Below, piece after piece: positions 33,700-45,812 of a DNA stretch of 64,000 nucleotides (positions are counted from its first letter, which is position 1; the number at the start of each line of letters is the position of its first letter). The position numbers and the translations under genes are program-made. The stretch is taken from positions 16,610,001-16,674,000 of the forward strand of contig CATNEN010000038.1 in NCBI GenBank assembly GCA_950097015.1. Direction: 5' to 3'. The notes under the pieces are model-generated. The model saw nothing but the letters and a program-made list of their open reading frames with translations, made no database searches and was not told the DNA's origin. Source of the stretch: Macrostomum hystrix. Its lineage: Eukaryota > Platyhelminthes > Macrostomidae.

Positions 33700-36080
33700 T
33701 CAGTGCCCACGGACCTGCACCAGATACTGTACCACAGCGTCAACAACATCCTTGGTAGTGGCGCTGCCGCCCAGATCAGGCGTCCGAATGCCGGAGCGGA
33801 GTACGGACAGTACAGCGTTGCGAAGCTTTGTTGCATCGGCCGAATCGCCAAGATATTCCAGCATATCAGCCGTGGTTAGCAACAGCGCGGAAGGATTGGC
33901 AATATTCTTACCGCGAATGGATCGGCCAGAGTTTCGTGTGCCAGCCTCAAAGACGGCGTACTTGTTGCCAATGTTCATGCCGGCCGCGATGCCGGGACCG
34001 CCGACTAGGCCGGCGGCGATGTTGCCGATGATGTTGCCATAGAGATTGGGTAGCACCATCACGTCAAACTGTTGCGGCCTCGATACCAGCTGCATACAGC
34101 AATTGTCAACAATGACATCGCGAAATTCAATGCTGGGATAGTCGCGAGAAACATCCCGGCAGACGTCTAAAAACAGACCGTCGGATAGCTTCATAATGTT
34201 GGCCTTGTGCACGGCGGTGACCCGCTTGCGTCTAGTCTTGATTGCCGTGTCGAATGCAAATTTAGCGATCTGGCGGCTCTTCTTCTCCGTGATGATTTTG
34301 AAGCTCTCAACGACGCCGGGCACATTGAAGTGCTCCAATTGGCTATATTCGCCTTCGGTATTTTCGCGAATCACCAGGATGTCAATCTTGTCATAGCGGG
34401 AGGGCACACCTTCGATAGTTTTGCAGCGTTGCACATAGGCGAATAGATCTAGCTTGGTGCGTAGCAATACATTCTTGGATGTCATGCCTGGAAGATGCAA
34501 ATTTGAAAGACATCGGCTGTTAAAGCTTGAAATCCACAGTCCGTGGACTGAACAGCCGTACACTTATTACACTTAGTACATTATTATAAACAAATTAACA
34601 GCAGAACTAACAAGAGGAATTCTCCCCCCCTGATAATTTTTGTGCTACACCTGAACGGAGCAGAGCAAGCACACGAAAAGCTTGTCCTTCAGACCGTCGA
34701 GATATTCAATGATTCTGGCCGAAGGTCGGATTTTTCCAATAAGCGCTAGTGTATTTGATACACAAATTAGCACTGCGCCTCAGTGAGGCCTTGCCAGGCC
34801 TTCAATTATTTATCAGCATGTCACCCGAATGTGCCTGCATCATCTCCGTCTTCGGTGGTCACCTAACTTTAACTAGACGGACTGCTGGGCCTTCAATGGC
34901 CTCAACAGGTGGAACTAGGCCACTATGTACACCCTGACACGAGTTTCTCTAATTTCGCTGATCAAGCCTAAATATTAGGCGCAGCTCAACCACAGGACAC
35001 CATCGCCTAGTCTGTCAACCAATCATTCACACCCAATGCTGCTAGCATTCAGGCGCTCACAAAAATATATCAGGGATTCCCCCTTGGTATAAAAACGGGC
35101 GGCAAAATTGTTAAGTAGTTCTATTGTTAAATAGTAAAAAACAATCCGAAAAATCAATGAGTCAGCACGACAACGATGGGATGGTTCAGTTTACTTACCA
35201 CCCATGCCAGTGAAGTCCGTATTAGCTGAATGAAAAGAAAATTTATGGGATGAAAATGTGGTTAGATACTAATTACTACAGGATGGCATAACAAATTAAA
35301 GCAACTAATCACAAGTTGGTTGTGTTATTAAATTTAGAAGCCAACGGTTATACTAAAAGCTTGTAAAAATCACACGGTTATAATTCATTAAAGGTAATTA
35401 ATGCGCTTGAATTAATAGGACTTATTGATTTACTTGTCTTCACCACCAAAGCAGTGGTCGGCAGCCTTTACCCAATCACATCTCTTTATTTTCTTATCTC
35501 GCAACTTCACTATCTCTTTACAATCAATGCGGTCGTCACTTGTATAATCTTTTTAACTTGCGAAACATATTAAATTGTCGACCCCAGTTTTCAAGCTAAT
35601 TAGAAAAAACAAAGCAACTACCCTACTACTCTACTTACAGTAGAAACACTAGAAAATATGTAACTAACCTTCAAACGTTTCCAGATTGCCTTTCAAACCC
35701 ACGCCGTTGCGTTTCACTGACAGAATCGCCCGGCGCATGTCTTCATCGGAGCCACGCTCGGCTGACAACGAAATCTCTTCGAAGTCTATGGGCGAACCGG
35801 CGACATTGACGACTCGCTTCACGGAATCCATCAGCTCCGGCCCGATGCCGTCGCCGGGAATTAGCGACACGTGATGCCGGCCGCCGTATTTCGCCGCAGT
35901 CAGAATTCCGCCAGCTTCGAGGCCTTGATCGGCGTGCTGCAGAGAGGCTTCATGACTAGCAGATGGAGGAGTACCATCAGCGGCTGACGAGCTCAAATGT
36001 CGACTAAAGATAATGCGGCTGCCCTTGTTAGCCGCAGAACGAACAGCGCCTAGGCTGGCGCAGAGCAAACGCAGGGAGGC
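33700..36080 (-). CDS. IDH3G-like: Mitochondrial NAD-dependent isocitrate dehydrogenase, gamma-type subunit (first exon not located)
   Basis: TCA-cycle enzyme subunit. Located exons: 36080-35669, a 27-nt microexon 35225-35199 and 34487-33700, junction phases 1 and 1, giving 408 residues (human IDH3G 393). The first visible exon starts at a strong acceptor (ttattattttcttttaag), so the ATG lies upstream. Two in-phase candidates are ATGGGC|GTAAGT at 39775-39770 and ATGGCGCCCAAA|GTAAAC at 39426-39415. The N-terminal part is a mitochondrial targeting sequence (SLRLLCASLGAVRSAANKG). SLIPGDGIGPELM, GVGLKGNLET, SRPQQFDVMVLPNLYGNI and GGSATTKDVVDAV place it nearer IDH3G than IDH3A or IDH3B. In mammals this subunit is regulatory. 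Confidence 0.92.
34535..34560. mobile_element. Short SINE 1 core fragment in IDH3 intron
   Basis: ccacagtccgtggactgaac followed by agccgtac matches the inverted gttcagtccatggactg core motif. Only this short piece is recognisable. Confidence 0.35.
34683..34745. mobile_element. Foldback FB1 fragment in IDH3 intron
   Basis: gaccgtcgagatattcaatg followed by attctggccgaaggtcgg matches the inner arm of FB1 (cgtcgagatattcaacgatt). Only about 60 bp remain. Confidence 0.5.
35199..35225 (-). other. 27-nt microexon of the IDH3 gamma-like gene
   Basis: Flanked by ttttcattcag and GTAAGT, phase 1 on both sides. It encodes ANTDFTGMG between LETFE and GMTSKNVLLRTK, at the place where IDH3 subunits vary in length. 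Skipping it would keep the frame. Confidence 0.75.
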
Positions 36081-39000
36081 CTTAAAAGAAAATAATAAAA
36101 AAACTTTAATACTGTGAAGGTTACTTTTACAAGTCGAAATGTTTTTTGTGTAGTTAACTAAACTATTGATGTCTTACATACTTATTATTATATATTGTCA
36201 AAAGAAATATGAAAATTAGACCTAGCCTTACACCTACACCCAGTTGAGTAGGTTTTTTTAGACAAAACCCTTCTCTTGCAAGGAAATTTTAATTGTAATT
36301 AAAGGCTGTGTACAGCTGTTCAGTCCGTGGACAATGGAGGTCACAAACTGGTTTAATGCATTTGCATCTTGCACCAAGGTCCCTGAGCTCGATTCTGCAG
36401 AGATGCTACAGTATTTAATGGTAGAACCTACCTGCTAGGCAAAGTCAGTATACACTGCCAGTGCACAACCCAATTCTGTGTGCCTATGTATGATCTTTGT
36501 CTGAGTGTGTGTGCTCGGGAGTCAGTGTAATGGGCATAAATACCTCCTGTCTGGCTGCAGCCAACTATTTATATATGATGTATGCCAGTGCACGATAGCC
36601 TTCCTACAAAAAAATACAACTTATTTCGATGGAAATTACACTTAGATCTTCATACCAGTGTTAAAAAAACAATGCTGGTTTATTTACTTACTTAGATATT
36701 TTTTAAATAGTGATTTGTTGGAACATTTTTACCAAATTGTATACTATATACAACATACAGTACTGTAGTTTCTCTAACGTATTTTTAGCTTAAAAAATAC
36801 TAATTCTTTCTTACTTATTAGTGAATAAACAGTCAAATCATGTTTATATCAGTTCAAATACAGTATAGATGTAAGTATATGCTCAATTAGCTAGTTGGCA
36901 TAATACTTATACATACTTAGCAATTGATTTTGGCAACTAACAACAGACAATACTGCAATGGACAATACTACAATAACTTCCTGCAATGGATTATTTTATC
37001 AAAAACTAAAAAACCTCCCAACCTGCTTTACTGGCTAATTAGACATTAAATAAATTAAACTAATTAACAAATCATAGAACTCATAACTATTTTAAGGAGT
37101 TGTAGTTTGAAACTATTATTACTCAAATTTTATCAATAAAACTTAAATTATTTGGTAATTCCAAGACATTTAAACCATCAGGTGAACTGGAAAAATTCAA
37201 TTTAAGAACAGCAATAGCCCCCATTCCAATCATAGATCTAAACAAATTTTAATAAAAATATTTTGGCACGCACCTTTTCTTTATACAGGGGGAAAACTGT
37301 CAGTTATTAAATAAAGCAGACACTTTTTAGTAGAAGACACTTCTGACCTTGCATTTAATGCATGCCAGTAAAGATGCATGAAAGATGAATTGGCAGCCCT
37401 CTCAGACTATTGCATTGTTATGAGACACTGTGACTGAAAAGTCTCTATATAGATTCTAATAATTTTGGAAACAAACATTTTTAATCAGGGAAATTGGGGC
37501 TCTTATTAATTTTATATAAATTTATTGGGACTTTTAGCTGTTACAGAAGGACTTAGCAACATTTTTTCATGAAATTTAGAACCAAAAGCTCACAATTGAA
37601 ATTTCTGCTTTCTTTGTCTAAAAGTAAGCCAATTCAGTTAATACTTTTTTCTAGATCTACATTAAATGGTTCACTTATTTCAATAAATAAACAGTTCAAT
37701 CTTAGCCTTCTATATAATTTCAAAATCCAAAAAATAATTTTGGTAAATTTATTTGATTAGCAAATGACTTAGGTTCTGGAACACTGAGTCACTTAGTCAT
37801 ATACTAGTGATTATTATTTTGTAAATACAAAATGTGATAATATTGCTTGCTTGTTTGTTTGCCATTGACTAACATCCAAGTACTCAACGATTTTGTGCAA
37901 TTCCTTCACCAAAGGATGCCATATGGGTCAAAAATGGTACAAATATAGTTATTAAGTTTTATTTTTTTAAAAGTTTTTTTACATAATTGACATTTGTCAA
38001 TTTGATATAGCTATATAGAAACATGCTACATAGTATTTTTCTTATACACTTGAGCTCACTTGCTTTTTGCTAAAAATTAGCTGGATTAACAATAGGCCTA
38101 AATAGCTAAGCTATGCAACTGTGTAATTACATTATGATAATTGGTACCTAGACAAATTGTCCTCTATTTATATTATAGTCTATATACATGACTAAGTGCC
38201 CAAGAGACAGTGTGTGAAAGATTGTAATAATATATATGATAGGGAAGAGGCCTAGGAATCCACTATATGCCTATAGTCATATACACTATACTAATTTAAA
38301 GTGAATAGTTGAATTTTGAGCTTTTTACGAGCTATACATTTACAAAACCAAAATCTTTTATTGCATTTTTAATTGTTTTATTTTTTCTTTGTGATACAGC
38401 TTTGTGCTTCTGATTTTTAGGTAATCAATTTATCAAGAGGAGTGGAAACTGACACTGTTTATAATTTTGCAGTTAGATGCCATTATCAAGACAATACCAA
38501 TAGGCCTAAGGTAAGGTAAGGAGGGTAGATAATGAGTGTTTAAAGAGTGGATAATAAAGTCTTTCACATTTACAATATGACAAATTTTAAGATGAAAAAG
38601 GGCAAGATGACAGTGTCTAGGAACCTGACAATCAAACTGCAAGGACTTTGCCATATGCTACAAGACTTATTTTAGCCTACATTTCATTCAAGGCTACAGT
38701 AAGCCTAGCAGTGTGAATAAAAAGCTAGGCCTAAATATATAATTTGCTAGCTTTATCTGATTATCTTTATTAACACCAACATTTTAGTAGTTCAATTATA
38801 CAAAAATAATATAAGCTAAATACTGCAAAACATAGCATAGGCTGCATAGATAGCCATATATAGTCAACATAACATAAGATAATCTTAAAGGCCAAGGCAT
38901 AAAAAATTAAGTGTCCAGTGTCGTGTTTCTACTTTATTTTAATTAGCTACTTAATATAAAAAATTAAACGCTTTCCCTCACACGCTTGATCACAGTATTA

Positions 39001-40302
39001 TACGCTTGATTCTAGATTTGATTCCGTGTACGTGTATATTTCTTGGTAAGTTCTGTCCCCATTCGAAAATTTTGTCGAATAAAGTCGATTTCAAATTCGT
39101 GCATAAAGTATAACAAGTAAGTGCCTTATCGCCAGCTGTCCTATCGTACTAATCATATAAAGAATAGGTTAAACGATACAAAGATGTTGCCTGGCAAAGT
39201 GCAACAGTCTTCTTTGTAGTGGCTGCATATAAGACAATTCTCAATGCAACGCCAATCACCTGGGCGCCTTCTTTAAGACGACAGCAAGGACTTCGAATGA
39301 GTTAGTTCGATAGGCCATCTGTTGAAATCACCGTTGACACCATCCTGGGAGGGACGTTGGCCCTAAATCTCATGTCTGTGCCCGCTGTGGGTCAGAAATA
39401 CGAGCTACGTTTACTTTGGGCGCCATAGTAACGGAAACAGCAACGGATTACTTAAAAGTATAGAAATGGCAATATATAATAAACGAAATTATGCTTCTCG
39501 GAGCTTCTCGACCGACAACCCGTATGCTGTCCGCTGCTTCTTATTAAACGAATGTCGATCGATGATGCACGCCTGGCCATGATGCGATCGTTTTTTTGTA
39601 GGCAGTAGTCTTACTGTAGGCAGAATTTGAATGTTCAAACAATATGTTACCTTACCAATACGAAGCACTTCCTTTATACATGCATATATACATAACACAA
39701 GTGCATATCTATTGCAGTGTTGATCATGTGAAAAAATATAATGCGTACCTACATGGATTATTTACTTACGCCCATAATTAAAACCGACTAAAATATACAT
39801 GTGAATATTAATGTTAATTATGTAAGCAGCTGCATGTATTTTTGAACTTTGTAACATCGAATTTGGATTCAATTAAGTGATCAAATGCAAAAAATGCTAT
39901 ATTAAGCTAAGAGCTTTTTGGAGCACTTAGAGCACTAAGAGCACTATAAGAGCTTTTCTGATAAATAGCTCTCAGATTTTGATTTTAATGCGCTTTATTT
40001 AGATTAATTGTAACAGGAAAGTACGTAAATTGCAAAAAGATCGGCGATATTCTCATATGAAACAAGAGATCGACATTTCAACGAATTAAAGAACGATGGT
40101 AAAGACTTGTACGCTCGTAAAAGAAAGCATATTCAAGATAACTTTTATGCCACTTTAGACATCGAGCCTTATTCAAATCATAAAAAGAAATGTAGATAAT
40201 TGAAAACAGGTAAGATTCTCTATCGACATTTATAAAGCATTTCAGTGGTTACTGAACCCGTTGATTATTTTAGGCCGAGCTGCCTTCTAAAAGTGCATGC
40301 TG
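36081..40302. other. Long AT-rich stretch: putative IDH3 first intron and upstream DNA
   Basis: Contains a chimeric SINE (36300-36600) and otherwise AT-rich unique DNA. A GC-richer block at about 39190-39440 has a possible ATG and donor (ATGGCGCCCAAA|GTAAAC) and could be a promoter or first exon. No further coding exon is supported. Confidence 0.45.
36300..36600 (+). mobile_element. Diverged SINE 2 preceded by a SINE 1 core fragment
   Basis: Begins with gctgtgtacagctgttcagt (SINE 1 core) and continues directly into SINE 2: tgcaccaaggtccctgagct, gtgtgctcgggagtcagtg and ggctgcagcc. Highly diverged. Confidence 0.6.
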
Positions 40303-41780
40303 CTACTGCCACGTGATTGGGTTGCGTCCAGTCGAATGCCTTCCAGGCCCCGGTGCCGCGTCCAACCTGACCTGTACAGTTTGCAACGACCACTGCCGAC
40401 TATCTGCCACGGCGTCTCTCTTCGGCGGAGCACTTCGGCATCGTCTATGCATCGGTTGCTGCTGCTGCTGTTGTTGAACCAGCATTGGCGAGCCGTCCAC
40501 GCGTAAACGGTCGTTAGCCTCGCTGGCCCACTCCGGATGGATGAAAAACTCGCCAGCGCCGCTGCCGCCGCCAGACGATCGAAAACAGGCGTCGCGATGA
40601 TTGCAGCTGCTCTGCTGACGACCGGTAAGGGGCCGCTGACGCTGCTTTTGTTGCTTCTGCTGCCGAAGCTGCTGCTGCTGCTGCGACTGCCTCTGGCTGC
40701 TGAGCATGATAGCTTCCGGTCCTCCAAAATTTACTGGACTTGTTGTTAACCTAAATTTTTTTTTCTAAATTTATTTCTTTGAAGTTTGTCTAGTTTGCAC
40801 ATTTCACGGTTGTTTTCTTTCAAATTATACGAGCTTACCTAGCTGAACAAGCTTGACACAATTTACAAAATTGTAACACACCAACAGAGTGGTGGCAACA
40901 TAGCGCAGGAGGACCAAAACCGTTTTTAAACCTTTTTTAACTGTGGAAAAACCACGGGGGTATTTCAAATACCCACATTTTTCTGTATCTCCTTAGGTAC
41001 TGAACCAATCGCCACGAAAATCCAGGAACACGGGCTAGACTTTGCCGCTCTATCCGATAAATGCGAAAGTTAATTTCGGCTTTGAAAGTTAATTAATCGT
41101 AAATGGCGGAAAACTTTAATTAATATGGTGGACTTTTACGATAATGTTTCATTCGGTTCGGGAGCTATCAATAGCGTGTTCTTTCTACAGTTATTCTTTA
41201 ACAGCAAAAGAGTTGGTTATATTTACAACTGTAATCTTGCCTTGTATGTAGCTGCTGTGCAAGCTCGCTATTGAGCAGCTGTCCGACACCAAAGTTCGGA
41301 TCAGGTGGATCTACATAAAAACAACGGCTGGAGGGCGACTTCGGAGGTTGCTGCTGCTGCTGTTGTTGCTGATTAATAATGTTAGAGCTTCGGCTGGTGT
41401 CCATACTAACTGATGCGACACGAAAGTGTCTGAAATGTGTCGTGAATATAGTTTAATAAAAAAATCTACCGTGTATTTCAAGCGTCTATTATAATATACA
41501 TTTAAAAGAGGCCTGCGCTTGGTTTGCACGAAAAAACGGAAATATAGATTTTATAGGAGAACGGTTGATCGGATGATTTTATTAGCTAGACTCGACATAG
41601 TAAACAAAAAGATGGATTCATTGAAGATACGATCGTAACTAACTTACCTGGCGGAAGGCGGCCGGCCGCTCATGCCAACTCGGCTGCCGCTCAACGGGCC
41701 TGAACTTCGCAAGTCTGGAGTCGGTAAGCGGACAAAATCTTCCGGAAAGCGCTTGATAAGGCTAGCCAGACTCACAGCCG

Positions 41781-41832
<52 letters not shown>

Positions 41833-43953
41833 AGAGTCTATGGTAAAGCTTCTGGAAGACGCTGCCGCACTTCTCGCCGTAGATGGCCTGCTTCGAGCGG
41901 AATCTGTGCAGTAGTTTATGTTTTTTTCCTTATTTTACATAGTGGCGCCCACATTTACCCTTTGGGATATGTTCAGTGCACTGCAGTGTACAGTGTCGGA
42001 TAGGAACACAATTTGTTCATAACAGGCTACGGTGGTACTGCTAGGATTTTTTACTAGTTTCCGATGTGTGTGCTGCTGGCATTGGAGGGGATAGACGGGC
42101 AGACTTGTCCTAAAGGCGAACACAGACTTCAGGTATTGCTTGTAAAGGACCTTAAAGCTTTCTGTTGCTTTCTGCTTTCTGGATTATGCCTGCCTATATG
42201 GATAGATGTTTGAAATTGGACGGTAATTGGAAAATATTCTGGCTGCCTAAACTATGGGTTTCCACCGATTCTCTCAAGAACGCAGTAGGAAAACTTCGCT
42301 TTAGTCTAATCTACCTGGATTTAATTTAATTTCACGCTGTAGAAGAGCATTTGCGCCAGGGTATATCAAGCAGTTTTATAAAGGAATCTTTATTTCTATA
42401 AATAAATGATATTGAGACGGAAGCGAGCAGAAACAAATTTATACAATGCGCGCTAATCCACAGACAGGAGGGACTCACGCGCAGGCCAGTAAGGCTCGCC
42501 AAGCACCTGAAGCAGATGTCCCCGACGGGAGTTCCTCAGCGCCCACCTTCGGCGCTCGAGGTTGGCCCGCTCGCCCAGTCGAGGCGTCACCAGAAAATAG
42601 CCAGCTGGCTGCGCGGAATTGGGTTGGTGACAGATTCTACATAATATTATTCGTCAAATGTAATCGACAAGAATCGAGAAAAAAATACTTTTGACACCAT
42701 ATGGAGCGTCCCAACATTTTGAATTTGAAATTTCACATGATATTTAGCACTATGATCGTCGCAATCTTAGCGTCACATGCATCACTATTATCGTCACAAT
42801 CTTAGCGTCACATATATCACAATGATCGTCACAATCTTATAGCGTCGCACGCATCACTATGATCGTCACAATCTTAGCGTCACATACATCACTATCATCG
42901 TCACAATCTTAGCGTCGCACGCATCACTATGATCGACACAATCTGAGCGTCACATACATCACTATCATCGTCACAATCTTAGCGTCACATGCATCACTAT
43001 TATCGTCACAATCTTAGCGTCACATATATCACAATGATCGACACAATCTTAGCGTCACATGCATCATTATCATCGTCACAATCTTAGCGTCACATGCATC
43101 ATTATCATCGTCACAATCTTAGCGTCACAATCATCACTATTATCGTCACAATCTTAGCGTCACATGCATCACTATCATCGTCACAATCTTAGCGTCACAT
43201 GCATCACTATCATCGTCACAATCTTAGCGTCACACGCATCACTATCATCGTCACAATCTTAGCGTCACACGTATCACTATCATCGTCACAATCTGAGCGT
43301 CTCATTTATCACTATCATCGCTGCATTCTGACTGCCCGTTGTTTCATAATGCTTGTCTCATTGTGCGCCAAATGCGTCCCAATAGTTTATATAGGATGCT
43401 TAAAAATGATTGCCATTTCCAGCACAGTATTCAATCGTCATCACTTTCTGGATCTCGACGATGATTTCATGATGATGAAGTGTGTGCCCTGTGATTAAAT
43501 TTTTTATCAAGGTACGCCAGTACTACAAACCCTGCACTGCTGTCCATTGAATGGCTTCAGAGCCGGCGGTTGAAACAGAGTCGCTGACACGGCCTCTCCT
43601 TGTGCATTCCGCCACAGAGCCGACGATGAATTTCGCAGAGGACGAGCTGCGGTCAGAAGCATGTTTTGCTGCTGCTGCCTTGGCTTCTTACGATTCTGGA
43701 TTGGTCTGGACGGCCGGGTGTCATCGAGTGAGGCAGAAATTTCCTCAACTTCTTCATCGTCGCTTCGATGACTGTCATGCAGCAGAAGTCCTTCGCGATA
43801 GCTTCGGGTCAAAGACTCTAATGTCACGACCTCATCCTTCTGGTGCTGGACGATTCCGCGCGATGGCGACGCCTCTGCTGGCAGCTTGACCACCAGCGAA
43901 GACACGGAAGCAGAGTCCAGCGCCTCAGCGGCTGTAGTACCATCCGCTGACAT
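40303..43953 (-). CDS. Unrecognised glutamine-rich protein, five predicted exons
   Basis: Predicted exons: 43953 to about 43516, about 42637-42466, 41903-41653, about 41430 to about 41220, and about 40735-40303. Junction 1-2 is phase 0 (donor GTACCT, weak), 2-3 phase 1 and 3-4 phase 2, all consistent. Junction 4-5 is ambiguous: a GC-AG intron with AAG|GCAAGA, or GTAAAT with an alternative acceptor. The protein has an acidic first exon, a compact basic segment that looks conserved (GYFLVTPRLGERANLERRRW), 15 consecutive CAG codons in exon 3, further Gln runs in exons 4 and 5, the motif CFYVDPPDPNFGVGQLL, and EFFIHPEWASEANDRL near the end. I do not recognise the family. A 35-bp minisatellite fills intron 1. 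A glutamine-rich cytoskeletal or regulatory protein is possible, but no function is assigned. Confidence 0.55.
40944..41195. mobile_element. Foldback FB1 relative in an intron of the glutamine-rich gene
   Basis: gaaaaaccacgggggtattt, tgtatctccttaggtactga and cgccacgaaaatccaggaac match the left arm of the copy at 10479 across the point where the hAT element is inserted there. ggcggaaaactttaat and the region near 41150 match the other arm. Confidence 0.7.
42755..43330. repeat. 35-bp minisatellite in intron 1 of the glutamine-rich gene
   Basis: About 16 units of 35 bp containing atcgtcacaatcttagcgtc and acatgcatcacta. Variation is moderate (tatatc, cacgcatc, tgatcgac). It is AT/GC-balanced and unrelated to the other arrays. 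A plus-strand frame through it is a repeat artefact. Confidence 0.93.
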
Positions 43954-44636
43954 GGCTTTGTTCTGCTCGCACACTTTTGTACGCTTTGTTTAAGCCTGGC
44001 AGGTACTCTGTACTGAACTACCAGCTGTTGTGCTATTATTTATCTATTTCTCAGCTCCTCAGTGGTTAAGACAGAATTAATCAAGCATGGAAATAATATG
44101 AAGAGACTGAAGACTCAAGACAGTTTTGAGTCTACTACACAGCCATGGCCAGCCATTTCTGTGCTCTCAGGCCTTGCTTAGCGGTGTATAAGCGCGGCAG
44201 CAAACTCAGACCCCCCAATGCCAATTTCTTTCTGCAGCCAATAATGCAAAACTATCTTCATTGTCATCATAGTGCTCAGGTGGCTAATCAAGTCTTTCTG
44301 TACGACAAAGGGCGACAGTCTCTAGTCTGTCCCGCTCTACAGCAATCTGCTGAAATCTACAGCGAAATGCACATCCTATTGTACTCTATGGCCAATGAGA
44401 GAATAGAGGCACTGAAAAATTAATTAGCGGTAAGAACTGTGTCGTATAGGTAACCAGAGTGCCATTTTGATAAATGTCCCATATAAAAATATCTAGTGGC
44501 TCTGTTGGTCAGTAGACTTTTATGCCTATTTTAAGATTTGCAGCAATACAAGCTAGTTAGATATTTCAAGAGTCTGGTAAGCAAAGCGGCCACAAATAGG
44601 CTACAAGCATCCTTGCCTAAAGTTAAGAGTATATCA
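43954..44636. other. Upstream region of the glutamine-rich gene, with a short plus-strand frame
   Basis: Non-repetitive DNA between the start codon at 43953 and the 20-bp array. It should hold the promoter. A plus-strand open frame at 44145-44423 is described separately. Confidence 0.4.
44145..44423 (+). CDS. Possible small protein of 92 aa, unrecognised
   Basis: The only plus-strand frame in the window that is neither repeat nor shadow and looks codon-like. It starts MASHFCALRPCLAVYKRG and ends YSMANERIEALKN, without low complexity. It would be divergently oriented to the glutamine-rich gene with about 190 bp between the start codons. I do not recognise it, and chance is quite possible. Confidence 0.25.
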   Translation: MASHFCALRPCLAVYKRGSKLRPPNANFFLQPIMQNYLHCHHSAQVANQVFLYDKGRQSLVCPALQQSAEIYSEMHILLYSMANERIEALKN

Positions 44637-44639
44637 ATT

Positions 44640-45812
44640 CTTCTCATCAACCATTATTCTCATCAACCATTATTCTCAGCTGTCATATCTCCTGCCCTAG
44701 CTGTCACATCTCTCCCCTTGCTGTCACATCTCTCCCCTAGCTGTCACATCTCTCCCCTAGCTGTCACATCTCTCCCCTAGCTGTCACATCTCTCCCCTAG
44801 CTGTCACATCTCTCCCCTAGCTGTCACATCTCTCCCCTAGCTGTCACATCTCTCCCCTAGCTGTCACATTTCTCCCCTAGCTGTCACATTTCTCCCCTAG
44901 CTGTCACATCTCTCCCCTAGCTGTCACATCTCTGCCCTAGCTTTCACATGTCTCCCCTAGCTGTCACATGTCTCCCCTAGCTGTGACATTTCTCCCCTAT
45001 CTGTCACATCTCTCCCCTAGCTGTCACATCTCTCCCCTAGCTGTCACTTCTCTCCCCTAGCTGTCACATCTCTCCCCTAGCTGTCACATCTCTCCCCTAG
45101 CTGTCACATCTCTGCCCTAGCTGTCACACTTCTCCCCTAGCTGTCACATCTCTCCCCTAGCTGTCACATCTCTCCCCTAGCGGTCACATCGCTCCCCTAG
45201 CTTTTACATCTCTCCCCTATCTGTCAAACCTCTCCCCTAGCTGTCACATCTCTGCCCTAGCTGTCACATCTCTCCCCTAGCTGTCACATCGCGATCCCCT
45301 AGCTTTTACATCTCTCCCCTATCTGCCAAACCTCTCCCCTATCTGTCACATCTCTCCCCTAGCTGTCACATCTCTCCCCTAGCTGTCACATCTCTCCCCT
45401 AGCTGTCACATTTCTCCCCTAGCTGTCACATCTCTGCCCTAGCTGTCACATCTCTCCCCTAGCTGTCACATCTCTCCCCTAGCTGTCACATCTCTCCCCT
45501 AGCTGTCACATCTCTCCCCTAGCTGTCACATCTCTCCCCTAGCTGTCACATTTCTCCCCTAGCTGTCACATCTCTGCCCTAGCTGTCACATCTCTCCCCT
45601 AGCTGTCACATCTCTCCCCTAGCTGTCACATCTCTCCCCTAGCTTTCACATCTCTCCCCTAGCTGTCACATCTCTCCCCTAGCTGTCACATCTCTCCCCT
45701 AGCTGTCACATCTCTGCCCTAGCTGTCACATCTCTGCCCTAGCTGTCACATTTCTCCCCTAGCTGTCACATCTCTGCCCTAGCTGTCACATCTCTCTCTC
45801 CTGCCTGATCAA
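44640..45812. repeat. 20-bp minisatellite between the glutamine-rich and protocadherin genes
   Basis: About 57 copies of ctgtcacatctctcccctag, with scattered changes (ctgccctag, catttct, catgtct) and a few indels near 45290. The array is largely uniform and non-coding. Confidence 0.97.

Noticed and set aside
39190-39440. GC-richer block as a possible independent gene or ciliary X-box promoter
   Set aside because: Only a 4-codon frame before a possible donor, and the X-box match is poor. Kept only as a candidate first exon or promoter of IDH3.
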